Under the pieces are notes generated by a model. It ran no database searches and was not told the DNA's origin. It saw only the letters and a program-made list of their open reading frames with translations. A program made the translations under genes and the position numbers. From NCBI RefSeq assembly GCF_003854895.1, contig NZ_CP033966.1:3162001-3226000 (forward strand): 64,000 bases of DNA, given 5' to 3'. How positions within the stretch are numbered: position 1 is the stretch's first letter; each line of letters opens with the position of its first letter. This stretch comes from Pigmentiphaga sp. H8 (GTDB lineage Bacteria > Pseudomonadota > Gammaproteobacteria > Burkholderiales > Burkholderiaceae_B). Below are positions 62,534 to 64,000 of the stretch, in pieces.

Positions 62534-64000
62534 TCAAAAGCGATAAGCCAGGCTGGCCCATGCCAGCGGCCGCGCGTCACGCGTGTCGGATCGCGGCTTG
62601 CCTCCGTGCGTGCGCCAGGCCAGGCTCACGTCCACCGTCCACGCCTTCTGCATGATCGCCCGCAGGCCGAAGCCCATGCCCGACAGCGTCCGGGTGTTCT
62701 CGCCCGGCGCCCAGGGATCCTGGTTGACTTTCACCCGGCCTATGTCGAAGAAACCGTAGGGCGTGACGTTGCCGATCGGGTAGCGCAGTTCGGTCTGCAG
62801 CAGCCAGCCCGCATCGCCATAGCCTTCGCCGAGCGGATACGCCCGCACCCCGCCCTGCCCCCCCAGCCCGAAGCTTTCGGACGAATGCAGGTTCTTGTTC
62901 GCCCACTGCGCCATGAAACGCGCGTACAGGTTGAGGTTCGCCGGCAATTGCTGCAAGCGCGCCACGTCCAGATTCAACTTGTGGAAGGAGCCATTGCTGC
63001 GCGCCGTTGCCTGATCCGCCGCCATCAAGGTCGACCCCAGGTGCAGCTTGCCCGGCGTCCAGCTCAGTTGCCCGTAGGTCAGCCCGCCCAGGCCGGCCAA
63101 CAGGGTGTCGCGCGCATCGAAGCGCAGGCTGAAAGGCACGCTGTCGCTGGAAGCCTTGGTACGGCTGTCGGCGGCCTCCATGTTGTCCCTGAGTGTCTTG
63201 TGCTGATAGAGCAGCCCGGCCGTGACCCCGCCCCAGGCCGCCCGCCACAGCGGATACGACAGCCCCACCGAGGCGATATCGGCCCTGCCGCTGGCATTGA
63301 GCGGCGAAAATTCCTTGCCCAGTTCGTAGCGGGTGTGGGCGAAACGCGCCTCCGCGCGCAGGCCGCTGGTGCCCAGCGGGGCCTCGTAGCCGAGGGCGCC
63401 CAGCCACATGGTTTCGGTGGTGAGCAACGCGTCGAGGGTGGCACGGTCGCCGAAGGTGAACAGGCTGTTGCCCCACAGGCCCAGAGCGGCTCGCCCGGCG
63501 CCGGTGTAGCGGTTGCCGTAGTTGTCCACGCTGGCCTGGCCGCCCCATTTCCGGGCCATGGCCACGCCGACGTCGAGATCGCCTTCGCCCACGGCCGAGC
63601 CGGGCCCCATGACGGGGTCGACCGCTACACCGGGCAGGTCGGACAGCAGGTAGATGCTGCGTTCGAGCTCGCGGCCGCCGATGACCTGGCCGGGCCGCAG
63701 GGCCGACAGCCACGGCTGGGCCTGGCCGGCCAATTCTCCCGACGCCGTGACCCGGCCATAACGCCCTTCGAGCACCTGGATGCGCAAGGCGCCGCCGTCC
63801 AGCGCCTGGGCCGGAACGAGGGCGCGGGCAAACGGGTAGCCGGCGCGTCGGTAATGATCGGTGATGCGGTCCGCCAGGGCCTTCAGGCCGGCAAGATCGT
63901 AGCGGCGGCCCGTGGCATCGGCCACCAGCGCCTGGAGCTGCGCGGACGGGATCGAGGTGTTGCCGTCGATGGTGATGGAAGTAACGGCAACCTGGGGCCC
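62534..64000 (-). CDS. TpsB outer-membrane transporter (FhaC/ShlB/HecB family), 5' end outside window
   Basis: The frame is open to base 64000, so the protein start lies outside. The visible part begins VAVTSITIDGNTSIPSAQLQALV, a POTRA domain, then a second POTRA and the haemolysin-activator barrel, with SVDNYGNRYTGAGRAALGLWGNS and the C-terminal GGQGGVRAYPLGEGYGDAGWLLQTELRYP (FhaC-like RxYP signature) ending in Phe. A GTG at 63925 is internal and not the start. Its stop is 9 bp before the TpsA start, a tight tpsB-tpsA operon. Confidence 0.93.
   Translation of the reverse strand, partial: GPQVAVTSITIDGNTSIPSAQLQALVADATGRRYDLAGLKALADRITDHYRRAGYPFARALVPAQALDGGALRIQVLEGRYGRVTASGELAGQAQPWLSALRPGQVIGGRELERSIYLLSDLPGVAVDPVMGPGSAVGEGDLDVGVAMARKWGGQASVDNYGNRYTGAGRAALGLWGNSLFTFGDRATLDALLTTETMWLGALGYEAPLGTSGLRAEARFAHTRYELGKEFSPLNASGRADIASVGLSYPLWRAAWGGVTAGLLYQHKTLRDNMEAADSRTKASSDSVPFSLRFDARDTLLAGLGGLTYGQLSWTPGKLHLGSTLMAADQATARSNGSFHKLNLDVARLQQLPANLNLYARFMAQWANKNLHSSESFGLGGQGGVRAYPLGEGYGDAGWLLQTELRYPIGNVTPYGFFDIGRVKVNQDPWAPGENTRTLSGMGFGLRAIMQKAWTVDVSLAWRTHGGKPRSDTRDARPLAWASLAYRF

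Noticed and set aside
63850..64000. GTG 63925 as the TpsB start
   Set aside because: The frame continues upstream to the window edge with a clear POTRA sequence, so the gene is truncated by the window.

Overview
The window is GC-rich, densely coded chromosome from a beta-proteobacterium, most likely the Alcaligenaceae (Bordetella/Achromobacter side of Burkholderiales). Pointers to this are an rpfE-like–recJ–prfB–lysS block, AcnA-type aconitase, EarP with an arginine-32 EF-P, a tripartite-tricarboxylate (Bug/TctC) receptor in a catabolic operon, many LysR/GntR regulators, and a FhaB/FhaC-like two-partner secretion pair. The species cannot be fixed from the sequence alone. No plasmid, replication-origin or insertion-sequence genes are visible.

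Layout. 1–6.3 kb: end of an RpfE-like gene, recJ, prfB (with its programmed +1 frameshift), lysS and an exported serine hydrolase. 6.3–10.5 kb: stress and small-molecule genes plus a translationally coupled selD–mnmH pair for tRNA selenation. 10.7–18 kb: acnA behind a perfect palindrome, then a LysR–CoA-transferase–HMG-CoA-lyase-type unit and a DUF2863 protein. 18–24 kb: an SBF-type transporter, a YfcG-like GST, lrgAB (cidAB-like) divergent from a LysR gene that overlaps earP, then efp. 24–29.6 kb: DUF1178, a membrane diguanylate cyclase, a small permease-like protein, an AT-richer orphan phage tail-spike-like gene, and a tRNA-Leu(UAA) interrupted by a 249-nt Azoarcus-type group I intron.

29.7–35.2 kb: a malonate operon (matR–matA–Bug receptor–crotonase–matB) led by a perfect 14-bp palindrome. 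35.2–41.9 kb: an iron-type ABC importer and metNIQ. 42–44.5 kb: a TonB receptor with a Fur-box-like site, and tRNA-Cys. 45–52.5 kb: a LuxR-type regulator, then a polyamine-type ABC importer divergent from ridA-like–gntR–fah; two inverted 19-bp sites lie between the two arms. 52.6–58.6 kb: DUF427, an ECF sigma factor, a ClpP paralogue, a TorF-type porin, tRNA-Gly, and a MocR regulator divergent from a GNAT–AhpD-like–AzoR operon. 58.6–64 kb: a large GLUG/YDG-repeat TpsA exoprotein and its TpsB transporter, which runs off the window edge.

Co-operation between genes. EarP is expected to rhamnosylate Arg32 of the adjacent EF-P. SelD supplies selenophosphate to MnmH. MatA and MatB interconvert malonate, malonyl-CoA and acetyl-CoA, with uptake assisted by the Bug receptor. 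TpsB exports TpsA. The most unusual items are the tRNA-Leu group I intron, the orphan tail-spike gene beside it, and the paired operators of the ABC/RidA-like/FAH module.
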